Positions 15,549 through 24,284 of a DNA stretch of 32,268 nucleotides are shown in pieces. The stretch is from the IMG/VR virus record IMGVR_UViG_3300017969_003627, positions 1 to 32,268 of that record. The stretch is one strand, 5' to 3'. The translations under genes were made by a program, and so were the position numbers. The notes under the pieces are model-generated. The model worked only from the letters and a program-made list of their open reading frames with translations, had not been told where the DNA came from and searched no databases. This DNA comes from a virus. How positions within the stretch are numbered: position 1 is the stretch's first letter; the number at the start of each line of letters is the position of its first letter.

Positions 15549-16414
15549 GTGATTTAGATTTTGTGTTCATATCTTTTTATGAACCCAACAAGGAAGAAAA
15601 TTATGCTAATCTATTAAACATCGTGCCTTGGGCAAAACGTGTGGATGGAGTCAAAGGTTTTGATAATGCACACAAAGCCGCGGCAGAGATCGCAGAAACA
15701 GATTTTTTTATATCCATAGACGGAGACAATGTTATTGATCCTTCATTTTTATTACAAAAATTAGATTGGACGAAAACTAATAAAAAAGCAGTACACAGAT
15801 GGAAAGCAAAAAATTCAATAAACGGATTGATATATGGCAACGGAGGAGTCGTTGGATGGGATAAAGAAACCTGTTTGAAAATGAAAACCCACGAAAATGC
15901 AGAGGACGAAAAAGCCAAAATAGATTTTTGTTGGACAGTACCTCATGAAAATTTACATAATGTTTATAGTAATACAGTAATCAACTTTTCACCGGAGCAG
16001 GCATTTGTTGCCGGATTTCGAGAAGGTGTAAAGATGAGTTTAGATCAAGGTAATAGAATTTCACCTTTGGATTTTTCAAATAAGATACATCAACACAATT
16101 TACGAATATTGTCCATATGGCAAAGCATCGGGGCAGATGTTGAATATGGAAAATACGCCATGTTAGGTGCAAGAGTTGGTTGTTATCAAGCAACCATAAA
16201 AAGTAATTTTAATTTAGAAAATGTTAGAAACTTAGACAGTTGTAAAAGTTTTTTTCATGCAATCAATGATTTGGATGAAGATATAGAAATGTACGGAAAT
16301 AGTCTGAAACAAAAATTAGATATTCCAATCAGCACTTTTAATGCCGAAGGCAGTCGTTTTTTTAAATTTTGTCAAAAACCTTATGTTAATAAAGGAGTGC
16401 AGGATCGTGAGTAG
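15527..16414 (+). CDS. GT-A-fold glycosyltransferase-like protein
   Basis: I take the ATG at 15527, giving 295 residues, because a strong purine-rich ribosome site (AAGGAAGGGG) lies just upstream; the frame is open to a TTG 33 bases earlier, which lacks this support. The protein has 'FVFISFYEPNKEENYANLL' at the N-terminus, 'VPWAKRVDGVKGFDNAHKAAAE', and a D-G-D motif (65-67) in 'FISIDGDNVIDPSFL', typical of family-2-like GT-A glycosyltransferases. 'LIYGNGGVVGWDKE' is a plausible acceptor loop and 'GVKMSLDQGNRI' follows. The substrate is unknown. Its last 8 bases overlap the first radical SAM gene. Confidence 0.7.
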   Translation: MADTVRISDLDFVFISFYEPNKEENYANLLNIVPWAKRVDGVKGFDNAHKAAAEIAETDFFISIDGDNVIDPSFLLQKLDWTKTNKKAVHRWKAKNSINGLIYGNGGVVGWDKETCLKMKTHENAEDEKAKIDFCWTVPHENLHNVYSNTVINFSPEQAFVAGFREGVKMSLDQGNRISPLDFSNKIHQHNLRILSIWQSIGADVEYGKYAMLGARVGCYQATIKSNFNLENVRNLDSCKSFFHAINDLDEDIEMYGNSLKQKLDIPISTFNAEGSRFFKFCQKPYVNKGVQDRE

Positions 16415-17777
16415 TGTTTACAAATCAGATGCCGAGAAAGCCAAGGAAAAATTACTTTCAATTTCGCCTACGATGTGTCTAGCAAAATGGAATCAGGTGT
16501 CTTTACATCTACCCACTGGATTAACCAATTCATGTTATCATCCTCCACTGCATGAGATTGATAAAGATTCGCTGGCATCAAATCCAGCGGCATTGCACAA
16601 CACCGAAGAAAAAATTCGACAACGAAAACAAATGATCGCAGGTGAACGACCTGCAGGTTGCTCTTACTGTTGGAAAATGGAAGACACTGGCGAAATGAGT
16701 GACCGACACTATCGTTCTGGTGAGCCATGGGCCATGGAGGATTTTGATAAAATTAAGCAAGATCCTTTTAATACAACACATACTCCTCGTTATGTAGAAG
16801 TCAATTTTAACAATGCCTGTAATTTTGCTTGTTCCTATTGTTCTCCTCAATTTTCAACAACGTGGGGTAAAGAAATCAATATGTACGGTGGATATCCTAC
16901 ATCACCTGTACACAATGACCCGACACATTTCTCAGGAAGAAGACAACCCATACCAAATAGAGAATCTAATCCGTATGTGGAAGCATTCTGGAAATGGTGG
17001 CCTGAATTGTATAAGGGATTGAAACATTTTAGAATGACTGGAGGAGAGCCCATGATGGATGTGAACACTTACAAGGTATTTGATTACATCATAGATAATC
17101 CAAAAAAAGATCTACACCTAAATGTAACTTCGAATATGTGTCCACCTGATCCCAAGTTAAAAACAAGATATTTTAATGCAGTTAGTCGTATTTGCCATGA
17201 AGAAAAAGTAGAACATTTCATGCAGTTCGTCTCTGTAGATACCTGGGGTAAACAAGCAGAATATATTCGTAATGGTCTTGATTACAACAAAATGTTAGAC
17301 AACGTAGATCATTTTTTGACAATGATTCCTGTACGTAATTCAGTTACCTTCATAATAACCTATAACAATCTTAGTGTCACGGGTCTAAGAAAGTTACTTG
17401 AAGATATCAAGCATCTTCGAGAAAAACATTCAACCACGTATCAACGAGTATGGTTCGATATACCCATACTACGTCAACCAGAATGGCAACAAGTAACACT
17501 ATTACCCGAATCGTATCAAGAGATACACAAAGACAATATCGAATGGATGAAATCGAATTCGGGAGAGAATCAAAAAGATTTTTCGTTGTTTAAAGATTTT
17601 GAAATACAAAAAATGCAACGTAATCTTTCTTATTGGCAAAAAAATTATACCGATGATAAAAAACAAAAAAAGAATTTTTACACATTTTTTACAGAACACG
17701 ATCGTAGACGAAGAACAAATTTTGAAAAAATATTTCCTGAAATGCGAGAGTTTTGGGAGGAGTGTAGAAACTCATGA
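16407..17777 (+). CDS. Radical SAM protein with N-terminal twitch domain, copy 1
   Basis: I take the GTG at 16407 as start (456 residues) because AAGGAG lies 9 bases upstream; an ATG at 16341 would add 22 residues lying within the previous gene. The N-terminal ~90 residues hold four cysteines (C24, C43, C85, C88) in 'C.AKW ... C.HPP ... ERPAGCSYC', the pattern of a twitch/SPASM-like auxiliary iron-sulfur domain placed before the catalytic core. The radical SAM motif is C138-x3-C142-x2-C145 ('CNFACSYC'), with GGEP at 212-215 for SAM binding. It should cleave SAM to a 5'-deoxyadenosyl radical; the substrate is unknown. It is the closest relative of copy 2. Confidence 0.88.
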   Translation: MSSVYKSDAEKAKEKLLSISPTMCLAKWNQVSLHLPTGLTNSCYHPPLHEIDKDSLASNPAALHNTEEKIRQRKQMIAGERPAGCSYCWKMEDTGEMSDRHYRSGEPWAMEDFDKIKQDPFNTTHTPRYVEVNFNNACNFACSYCSPQFSTTWGKEINMYGGYPTSPVHNDPTHFSGRRQPIPNRESNPYVEAFWKWWPELYKGLKHFRMTGGEPMMDVNTYKVFDYIIDNPKKDLHLNVTSNMCPPDPKLKTRYFNAVSRICHEEKVEHFMQFVSVDTWGKQAEYIRNGLDYNKMLDNVDHFLTMIPVRNSVTFIITYNNLSVTGLRKLLEDIKHLREKHSTTYQRVWFDIPILRQPEWQQVTLLPESYQEIHKDNIEWMKSNSGENQKDFSLFKDFEIQKMQRNLSYWQKNYTDDKKQKKNFYTFFTEHDRRRRTNFEKIFPEMREFWEECRNS

Positions 17778-18373
17778 GCACAATAGGTTTTTTTGGAGAT
17801 AGTTTCTGTGCCAGCAATCAATCCGAGAGTTGGTGTAATATACTTCAAGAGAAATTAGGTTGTGATCGTATACGATGGTTTGGCGAACCTGGAAGAAGCA
17901 TATGGAGTGTATTTTTTAGGTTTAACAAATTGATAGAACAAGATCGTGTTCCGGATTATTCGATATTTTGTTGGACAGAACCATATAGACTATACCATCC
18001 GAATTTGATATTGAGTGCCAACACAGAACCACTGGAAGGAGTAGACCCAGACATTTATAAAACACTGGAAAATTATTGGAAACATTTACACAATTATGAC
18101 AAAGACGAATTAGCATACGAGTATGCTTTGAAATATTATGATCAACACGTTTTATCTAAATTACAAAACAAAAAAATAATACAGATGTGGAGTTTTAAAC
18201 CATTTGAAACGGCAGACAAAAATGCCAATATAAAATTAACAACAGGAATATTCATCGATGAAAGTATGTTCAGTTTCAGTGGTGGCCGAGATCATTGGGG
18301 CAAAGGAAAAATAAATCATATGACGATTGAACAAAATAAACAGTGGGCAGAGAAAGTGTTTAAGTACATATAA
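17774..18373 (+). CDS. SGNH/GDSL-type hydrolase-like protein (short form)
   Basis: This 199-residue protein starts 'STIGFFGDSFCAS': GDS at 8-10 is block I with S10 as likely nucleophile. 'GEPGRSIWSV' (37-46) fits the block II glycine, and 'INHMTIEQNKQWAEKVF' (180-196) supplies a late histidine, H182, as expected for block V. There is no signal peptide, so it acts in the cytoplasm. SGNH enzymes remove or transfer acyl groups on sugars, lipids or peptidoglycan. Its start overlaps the radical SAM copy 1 stop by 4 bases and its stop shares a base with the copy 2 ATG, so it is embedded in the radical SAM array and probably works on the same product. Confidence 0.72.
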   Translation: MSTIGFFGDSFCASNQSESWCNILQEKLGCDRIRWFGEPGRSIWSVFFRFNKLIEQDRVPDYSIFCWTEPYRLYHPNLILSANTEPLEGVDPDIYKTLENYWKHLHNYDKDELAYEYALKYYDQHVLSKLQNKKIIQMWSFKPFETADKNANIKLTTGIFIDESMFSFSGGRDHWGKGKINHMTIEQNKQWAEKVFKYI

Positions 18374-19716
18374 TGAAAGATATAGATTACAAAAAACAGT
18401 TTTTAGATTCGATATCTCCATCGTTTTGTGGAGCAAAATGGTACAATGCTACCATATGGCTGGGATCTGGCATGACCACAAGTTGCCACCATCCGCCAGC
18501 ACACAAAGTTGATCTTGCTAAAGTAACGCAGAATCCAAAATTGTTACACAATACTCCGGAAAAGAAAAACGATCGTGCCAAAATGATCGCGGGAGAAAGA
18601 CCCGCAGGTTGTGAATATTGTTGGAAGATAGAGGACATGAAAAGAGATGCTGTAAGCGATAGAGTATATAAAAGCAAAATATATTCTAATGCAGACATGA
18701 TAACAGCAAGCCAGACTCCTATAACCGAAGATATCAATCTCAAAACTTTAGAAATTGCATTTGATAGAACTTGTAATTTTGCTTGTTCTTACTGTAATCC
18801 TGCATTTTCGTCGACATGGGCAAACGACATCAAACAAAAAGGACCCTATACAGATTTAAAATCAGACGGACGTAATCATTTCACACATTCTCATGAAGAA
18901 TCACAACCGTATAAATTGAATGAGACCAATCCGTATGTGGAAGCATTTTTTAAATGGTGGGATTCGGACCTACATAAAACTTTAGATGAACTAAGAATAA
19001 CAGGTGGAGAACCAATGATGTCTCCTCACCTATGGAGATTGCTAGATTGGATAGAAACCCAAGGTGATAAAATGAATCCAGATATGCGTATTGCTATGAA
19101 TTCTAATCTAGGAGCAAAACAAAGCATAATCGATGATTTTAAAACTAAACTAAAAGGATTTAAAAACTTTCATTTATACACCAGTAATGAAGCAACTTTT
19201 AAACAAGCAGAATATATCAGAGATGGATTGGATTATGGAGATTGGTTCAGCAGAGTGTTACACATGATGGTAGATAAAGTGCCGGTAGAGATCCACAATA
19301 TGTGTACAATCAATGCATTATGTTTAGAGTCGTTACCGGAATTTCTTGAAAAGATTGTTTGGTTCAAACATTCTAGCAAGGTCTATGGACCAAAGATTAA
19401 TTACACACTCAACATATTAAGATTTCCTAGTTTCCAATCACCGTTAGTATTGCCCGACGAATTAAGAAACAGATTTAAAGGTGACATTGAAAAATTTTTA
19501 ACGAACAACGAAAAATGGTTGGAACAAATGGAAATAAATCACACAACACGATTAATAGATTACCTTGATGTGGTCAAAACACCACACGCAGGTGCGGCCA
19601 CACAGGATAAATTACAAAAAGATTTTAAGGCATTTTATAGTCAATATGACAAACGTAGGGGCAAGGATTTCAAAAAAACTTTCCCAATTATAGGAGAATG
19701 GTACAATGGCATATGA
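18373..19716 (+). CDS. Radical SAM protein with N-terminal twitch domain, copy 2
   Basis: This 447-residue protein has the same layout as copy 1: N-terminal cysteines C19, C38, C80 and C83 ('SFCGAKW', 'SCHHPP', 'AGCEYC'), the radical SAM motif C134-x3-C138-x2-C141 ('CNFACSYC') and GGEP at 211-214. Shared stretches with copy 1 include 'MIAGERPAGC', 'NPYVEAF.KWW', 'QAEYIR.GLDY' and a 'DKRR....F...FP' tail, so the two are recent duplicates compared with copies 3 to 5. The start ATG overlaps the stop of the SGNH gene. The target is unknown; radical chemistry on a sugar or peptide is likely. Confidence 0.88.
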   Translation: MKDIDYKKQFLDSISPSFCGAKWYNATIWLGSGMTTSCHHPPAHKVDLAKVTQNPKLLHNTPEKKNDRAKMIAGERPAGCEYCWKIEDMKRDAVSDRVYKSKIYSNADMITASQTPITEDINLKTLEIAFDRTCNFACSYCNPAFSSTWANDIKQKGPYTDLKSDGRNHFTHSHEESQPYKLNETNPYVEAFFKWWDSDLHKTLDELRITGGEPMMSPHLWRLLDWIETQGDKMNPDMRIAMNSNLGAKQSIIDDFKTKLKGFKNFHLYTSNEATFKQAEYIRDGLDYGDWFSRVLHMMVDKVPVEIHNMCTINALCLESLPEFLEKIVWFKHSSKVYGPKINYTLNILRFPSFQSPLVLPDELRNRFKGDIEKFLTNNEKWLEQMEINHTTRLIDYLDVVKTPHAGAATQDKLQKDFKAFYSQYDKRRGKDFKKTFPIIGEWYNGI

Positions 19717-20998
19717 GTACGGGGCCAAAGAGCCTGAAAAATTAAAAATAAAAGACATGACCGATAGGGAGAAAGAGTTACTGATCGAAAGTGACACTTT
19801 CTGTATACTACCTTGGATGCATCTTCATGCATATCCTGATGGCAGAGCGTATCCTTGTTGTTTTGCGTTTGATCCTTATCCGGTGGGAAATCTAAATGAA
19901 AACAGCATGGAAGAAGTTTTCAACGGTGACAAAATGAAAGACATGAGAATACGTATGCTGAACAATCATAAATCTCGAGAATGTATGAAATGTTACGATC
20001 AAGAGAAATCTGGATTTTTTAGCCTACGTCTAAGTTCTAACAAACATTTTGGTCATAACATTCCGTTAGTACACAACACGCTTCCAGACGGCAAAGCAGA
20101 TTTTGTTATGAAATATTGGGATATACGTTTTTCAAATTTATGTAACATGGCTTGTAGGAGTTGCGGAACATGGTTCAGTAGTAACTGGTATGAAGATCAC
20201 AAAAAACTTACAGGTAGTCCTCCTCCACACGCCAAGGTAATGAAAGTTGGTAGAAGCACAAATGATCTATGGGAACAGATGCTAGAACAGTTTGAGCACA
20301 CAGAACAGTTTTATTTTGCTGGTGGAGAGCCAATAATAATGGAAGAACATTATCGTATTTTAAAAGAACTAGACAAACGTAAAATGTATCATGTTAGGCT
20401 TATATACAATACCAACTTTAGTAGAACGACATTTAAGGACATAGATGTTTTTGAATTATGGAATAAATTTGATTCAGTGTCAGTTGGAGCCAGTCTCGAT
20501 GCCGAGGGTCCTAGAGCAGAATTAATGCGTAAAGGCACAGTGTGGGAACAAACAATAGCCAATAGAAAGCGTATGATGGAAATATGTCCGCAAGTGGACT
20601 TTTATATCAGTTCAACGGTGGGACTTATAAACAGTCTTCATGTCACTGATTTCCATAAAAGTTGGGTAGAACAAGGTCTGATTAAACCACAAGATTTTAA
20701 TTTTAATTTATTACAACATCCTATATGGCAACGGATGGACATATTGCCGCCGGAATATAAAGAACAAGTGAAAGAGAAATACAATGAACACATCAAATGG
20801 TTGAAGGACCAGGATTCCCTTACTAGGGCAACAAAAGGTTTTGAATCTGCATTGGATTGGATGTTCTCAACAGATAACCAAAAACATCTAGATCTATTTT
20901 TTGTTAATACACGGAGATATGATAAGATAAGAAATGAAAATACTCTTGAAATATTTCCAGAATGGAAAGAGTTATTTGACAAATATGAAAAAAATTAA
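19706..20998 (+). CDS. Radical SAM protein with N-terminal twitch domain, copy 3
   Basis: This 430-residue protein has the clearest N-terminal twitch/SPASM-like module of the set: C33 ('FCILPWMHL'), C51-C52 ('DGRAYPCC'), 'PVGNLNENSMEEVFN', then C93 and C96. This matches the usual C-terminal SPASM order, but placed before the catalytic domain. The radical SAM motif is C146-x3-C150-x2-C153 ('CNMACRSC') and GGEP lies at 206-209. 'YNTNFSRTTF' is shared with copy 4. AGGAG lies upstream of the ATG, which overlaps copy 2 by 11 bases. Such proteins are known from T4-like marine phages but have no defined substrate. Confidence 0.88.
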   Translation: MAYEYGAKEPEKLKIKDMTDREKELLIESDTFCILPWMHLHAYPDGRAYPCCFAFDPYPVGNLNENSMEEVFNGDKMKDMRIRMLNNHKSRECMKCYDQEKSGFFSLRLSSNKHFGHNIPLVHNTLPDGKADFVMKYWDIRFSNLCNMACRSCGTWFSSNWYEDHKKLTGSPPPHAKVMKVGRSTNDLWEQMLEQFEHTEQFYFAGGEPIIMEEHYRILKELDKRKMYHVRLIYNTNFSRTTFKDIDVFELWNKFDSVSVGASLDAEGPRAELMRKGTVWEQTIANRKRMMEICPQVDFYISSTVGLINSLHVTDFHKSWVEQGLIKPQDFNFNLLQHPIWQRMDILPPEYKEQVKEKYNEHIKWLKDQDSLTRATKGFESALDWMFSTDNQKHLDLFFVNTRRYDKIRNENTLEIFPEWKELFDKYEKN

Positions 20999-22298
20999 GC
21001 CTAACGAAGGCAATAAAACATTTTGTATGGCGCCTTGGACGCACACATACCTTTCTCCACAAACAGAAAGGCGTATGTGTTGTGCTTCAAGAGAACCAGC
21101 ACAAAGTTTTAAGCAGTACATAGATACAGGAAATGATGCCAATGAGTATAAACCTCTAACGTTAGAAGAACATTGGAATTCAGAACATATGCGTTCTGTG
21201 AGACGAAGAATGCTAGCCGGAGAAGAATTATCCGAATGCCAGGTATGTGATCATAAACTGTTGAATACAAATGTCTATAGATCTTATTGGAACAAACTCT
21301 TTGCTAATAAAATAGACGAAGCATTTGAAAGCACAGACGAAAACGGAGCAACCACAATGCCTACGATAAGTTTTGATTATAGATTTAATAATCTATGTAA
21401 TTTCAAATGTAGAATGTGCGGAGATATGTTGAGTTCCAGTTGGGAAGCCGAGTCGAGGAAAAACAAAACATGGAACGAAGATTCTCAACCATGGATGGCT
21501 TCTCCGTTGCGTGAACAAATTAAAAATTTTCAAGACACACAAATAGTACAAGAGTTTACTGATGCGATAGAAACAAAAAAAATAAAAGAAATATATTGGT
21601 GTGGCGGAGAACCGTTGATGTGGGAAATACACTGGAACAGTATGCAAAGGATAATTGATTTGGGATTTTCAAAGGATGTTTATGTTAGATATAATACCAA
21701 TTTAAGTAGAACAACATTTAAGAATATTGATCTTTTTAAGTTGTTGCCACAGTTTCAGGATTGGCAAATATGTGCTTCGATCGACGGAACAGGAGATGTG
21801 GGAGAATACATACGTGATGGATTGAATTACAAAGAATGGTTAGGTAATTTTAAAAAAGGATTGGCGGTAGCAAAAACATCAAGGGAAATGAGATTAGATT
21901 TCACAATCACAATGCCAGGATTATTAGAATTAAAAAATATGTTTGATCTGAGCCAGGAATTAGATGTAGAAATATTGACCAAAGTGATGTTCACTTTTAG
22001 TGCATCGGCTGTGTTGAGTCCGTTGGCATTGCCTAGAGAACTCATGTGCGAAATTATAGATGAAGCATTAGAATACATGGAACCAAAGGCAAACAGAAAA
22101 CAACAGGCATTGATAGACACTCTCAAAAATTTAAAGATGAGAGAAAATATCGATGATATGTTTTTGGGATTTGATGCTTTCAGGGGAAAAAAGAGTGGTA
22201 AGAGCAGACAAGAATCAATCGATAAATTAAGGAATCAAGACATAACAAAAATACTTGAAAAAGATAAAAGGATATTAGACTGGTGGAAAAATATTTAA
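20985..22298 (+). CDS. Radical SAM protein with N-terminal twitch domain, copy 4
   Basis: From the ATG at 20985 the protein has 437 residues; the frame also offers an ATG at 20934 that would overlap copy 3 by 65 bases and adds nothing conserved. The N-terminal cysteines are C14 ('FCMAPW'), C32-C33 and C85/C88 ('SECQVC'). The radical SAM motif is C138-x3-C142-x2-C145 ('CNFKCRMC'), with GGEP at 207-210. It shares 'YNTNLSRTTFKNID' with copy 3, and the 'YIRDGLNYKEW' segment with copies 1 and 2, so it bridges the two sub-groups. The gene overlaps both neighbours by 14 to 16 bases. Confidence 0.87.
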   Translation: MKKIKPNEGNKTFCMAPWTHTYLSPQTERRMCCASREPAQSFKQYIDTGNDANEYKPLTLEEHWNSEHMRSVRRRMLAGEELSECQVCDHKLLNTNVYRSYWNKLFANKIDEAFESTDENGATTMPTISFDYRFNNLCNFKCRMCGDMLSSSWEAESRKNKTWNEDSQPWMASPLREQIKNFQDTQIVQEFTDAIETKKIKEIYWCGGEPLMWEIHWNSMQRIIDLGFSKDVYVRYNTNLSRTTFKNIDLFKLLPQFQDWQICASIDGTGDVGEYIRDGLNYKEWLGNFKKGLAVAKTSREMRLDFTITMPGLLELKNMFDLSQELDVEILTKVMFTFSASAVLSPLALPRELMCEIIDEALEYMEPKANRKQQALIDTLKNLKMRENIDDMFLGFDAFRGKKSGKSRQESIDKLRNQDITKILEKDKRILDWWKNI

Positions 22299-23482
22299 AA
22301 AGTAATATGTGTCATCTTCCATGGACTAGTTTAGAAACTAGGCCCGATGGCAGGTACAAGCCTTGCTGTTTGTATAGGGAAGAATTGAAAGACACTTCCG
22401 GGAAAAAATACAATACAACGGAACATTCGATATCGGAAGTAATGAATTCCGATGCCATGGATGATTTGAGAAAACAATTTTTAAATGGAGAAAAACCCAG
22501 TAGTTGTAGCAGTTGTTGGAAAGAAGAAGCAGTAGGTAAAACTTCAAAGAGACAACATATGTGGTTAAAGGCAGGAGTAATAGGTCAAACTCATATACAA
22601 AAAAATATAGTTTCGCCTAGATTTATTGATTTAAAGTTAGGGAATATTTGTAATCTAAAATGTAGAATATGTTCGCCTCACTCAAGTTCTCAATGGACGA
22701 ACGACATGATCAAGATAGACCCAAACAGAAAAGACTATTGGAAAAAATTCAATCGAGATGGATTATGGCCAAGACAGCCTAACAAATTTTATGAAGATCT
22801 AGAGAAGCACATAGACTCGATAAGATTTTTTGAGATCACGGGCGGAGAGCCATTAATGATAAAAGAGCAATTTTCAATTTTACGTAAGTGTGTGGAAGCA
22901 GGAGTGGCAGATAAAATAGAAGTTCATTACAACACCAATGGTACACAGTATCCGGAAGAAGCAGTAAAAGACATTTGGCCACATTTTAAAAGGGTAGAAA
23001 TAGCATTCAGCATTGACGATATTGAAAAACGTTTTGAGTATCAAAGACATCCTGCTGTATGGACAGAAGTTGATTCAAACATAAATCGATTTTTAAATTC
23101 AGGATTAAAAAATCTTTCTACGCAGATATGCACAACTCTAAATTTTTTTAACATATGGAACATTGACGAGTTAGCACATAAAGTAAAAGAATGGAATCCA
23201 GATTTTTGGTACATAAACATATTGCATCATCCTGTGGAGTTTGATATACAACAGATTCCTAGAGAGCTCAAGCAACAGATAATTGACAAACTTAGAAAAA
23301 CTGAAATATACCAACAAGAAATACAGACGGCTATTGACTATATTAACGGAGAACCTGACTACAAGATTAAGGATTGGAAAAAAGCATTAACTGAAAAAAT
23401 AAAATCAATCGATTCCGTCAGGAAAGAAAATTTTGGAGAAACTTTTAAGGATTTAAATAATCTATTAAAGATTTATGAGTGA
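22283..23482 (+). CDS. Radical SAM protein with N-terminal twitch domain, copy 5
   Basis: The start is GTG at 22283, with AAAAGGA ending 10 bases upstream; an ATG at 22307 lacks a ribosome site. The 399 residues are the shortest of the five. N-terminal cysteines are C10 ('MCHLPW'), C28-C29 ('YKPCCLYR'), C75 and C78 ('SCSSCW'); the radical SAM motif is C123-x3-C127-x2-C130 ('CNLKCRIC'), and GGEP lies at 187-190. 'VHYNTNGTQYP' and 'IAFSIDDI' are typical core strands. It closes the array and overlaps the second SGNH hydrolase gene by 8 bases. Confidence 0.88.
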   Translation: MEKYLKSNMCHLPWTSLETRPDGRYKPCCLYREELKDTSGKKYNTTEHSISEVMNSDAMDDLRKQFLNGEKPSSCSSCWKEEAVGKTSKRQHMWLKAGVIGQTHIQKNIVSPRFIDLKLGNICNLKCRICSPHSSSQWTNDMIKIDPNRKDYWKKFNRDGLWPRQPNKFYEDLEKHIDSIRFFEITGGEPLMIKEQFSILRKCVEAGVADKIEVHYNTNGTQYPEEAVKDIWPHFKRVEIAFSIDDIEKRFEYQRHPAVWTEVDSNINRFLNSGLKNLSTQICTTLNFFNIWNIDELAHKVKEWNPDFWYINILHHPVEFDIQQIPRELKQQIIDKLRKTEIYQQEIQTAIDYINGEPDYKIKDWKKALTEKIKSIDSVRKENFGETFKDLNNLLKIYE

Positions 23483-24284
23483 CGTATTGGTAGCAGGTGG
23501 TTGTAGTTTTACATTTGGTAACGAATTATCTGACGACGATGGTATCAATCCTTCAAAAATGTCATGGGCGGCATTGTTGTCACAACAAACAGGCATGGAT
23601 TTTGTCAATTCGGCAAAAGGAGGGTTAGGGAACTCCGGTATAGCCAGAAGGGTGTTCAACGCAGTTTCGGACAACGATAACAGAAAGGTTGCTGTGACTG
23701 TCATGTGGACTTTTCCTTCACGTTATGATTGGGCGATGCCTAGACATAACATATTAGAAGATACTCGTTGGGCCACTATAACCCCCTGGGACTGTACAGA
23801 AAACGAAGCAGAAGTATTAAAAACTTTGATAGGTAATGATTCAGTAATACGAGATTTTAAAAAAAGAAGAAAAGAATTTTCTGATGCGAAAGTCACAGCA
23901 TTTGCCGATTCACTTTATAAGAATGCGGCAAATCGTTATCATGAAACATATCTAAGTTGGAAAAGCATCGTTTGGTTACAAAATATATTAGAAAAAAAGA
24001 AAATACCATTTATGTTTACACTCGCCGATAACACATTATTCTGGGAAGAATTTGAATTATTATACCAAAACGACAAATTATTAAAAAATCTTTTAAAAGA
24101 AATAGATTTTACCAAATGGTTCACTTTTGGAGACAGGCATATGGGATTTAACCAATGGGCACTTTTAAATGACTATCCGAGAGCATCAACTCATCCGCTT
24201 GACCAAGCACATAAAGATGCTATAATGTTAATGTTACCCGAATTTAAAAAAATAATAGGAGAAAAAAATGATCAAATGGATTAG
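23475..24284 (+). CDS. SGNH/GDSL-type hydrolase-like protein (long form)
   Basis: This 269-residue protein begins 'DVLVAGGCSFTFGNEL': GCSFTFG replaces GDS, with S11 the likely nucleophile, a variant common in SGNH proteins of phage and surface-glycan clusters. 'SAKGGLGNSGIARR' (47-60) supplies the block II glycine and asparagine. 'RASTHPLDQAHKDA' (235-248) provides the late histidine (H240 or H246) in the usual 'HP...AH' setting. No signal peptide is seen. It differs strongly from the 199-residue SGNH protein inside the array, so it is a separate recruitment. Acyl removal or transfer on a glycan is the most likely chemistry (family knowledge; substrate unknown). Confidence 0.78.
   Translation: MSDVLVAGGCSFTFGNELSDDDGINPSKMSWAALLSQQTGMDFVNSAKGGLGNSGIARRVFNAVSDNDNRKVAVTVMWTFPSRYDWAMPRHNILEDTRWATITPWDCTENEAEVLKTLIGNDSVIRDFKKRRKEFSDAKVTAFADSLYKNAANRYHETYLSWKSIVWLQNILEKKKIPFMFTLADNTLFWEEFELLYQNDKLLKNLLKEIDFTKWFTFGDRHMGFNQWALLNDYPRASTHPLDQAHKDAIMLMLPEFKKIIGEKNDQMD

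Noticed and set aside
16341-16406. ATG giving a 22-residue longer first radical SAM protein.
   Set aside because: It lies within the previous gene, whereas GTG at 16407 has AAGGAG nine bases upstream and gives only an 8-base overlap.
20934-20984. ATG adding 17 residues to radical SAM copy 4.
   Set aside because: It would overlap copy 3 by 65 bases with no clear ribosome site and no conserved sequence; the ATG at 20985 matches the overlap style of the cluster.
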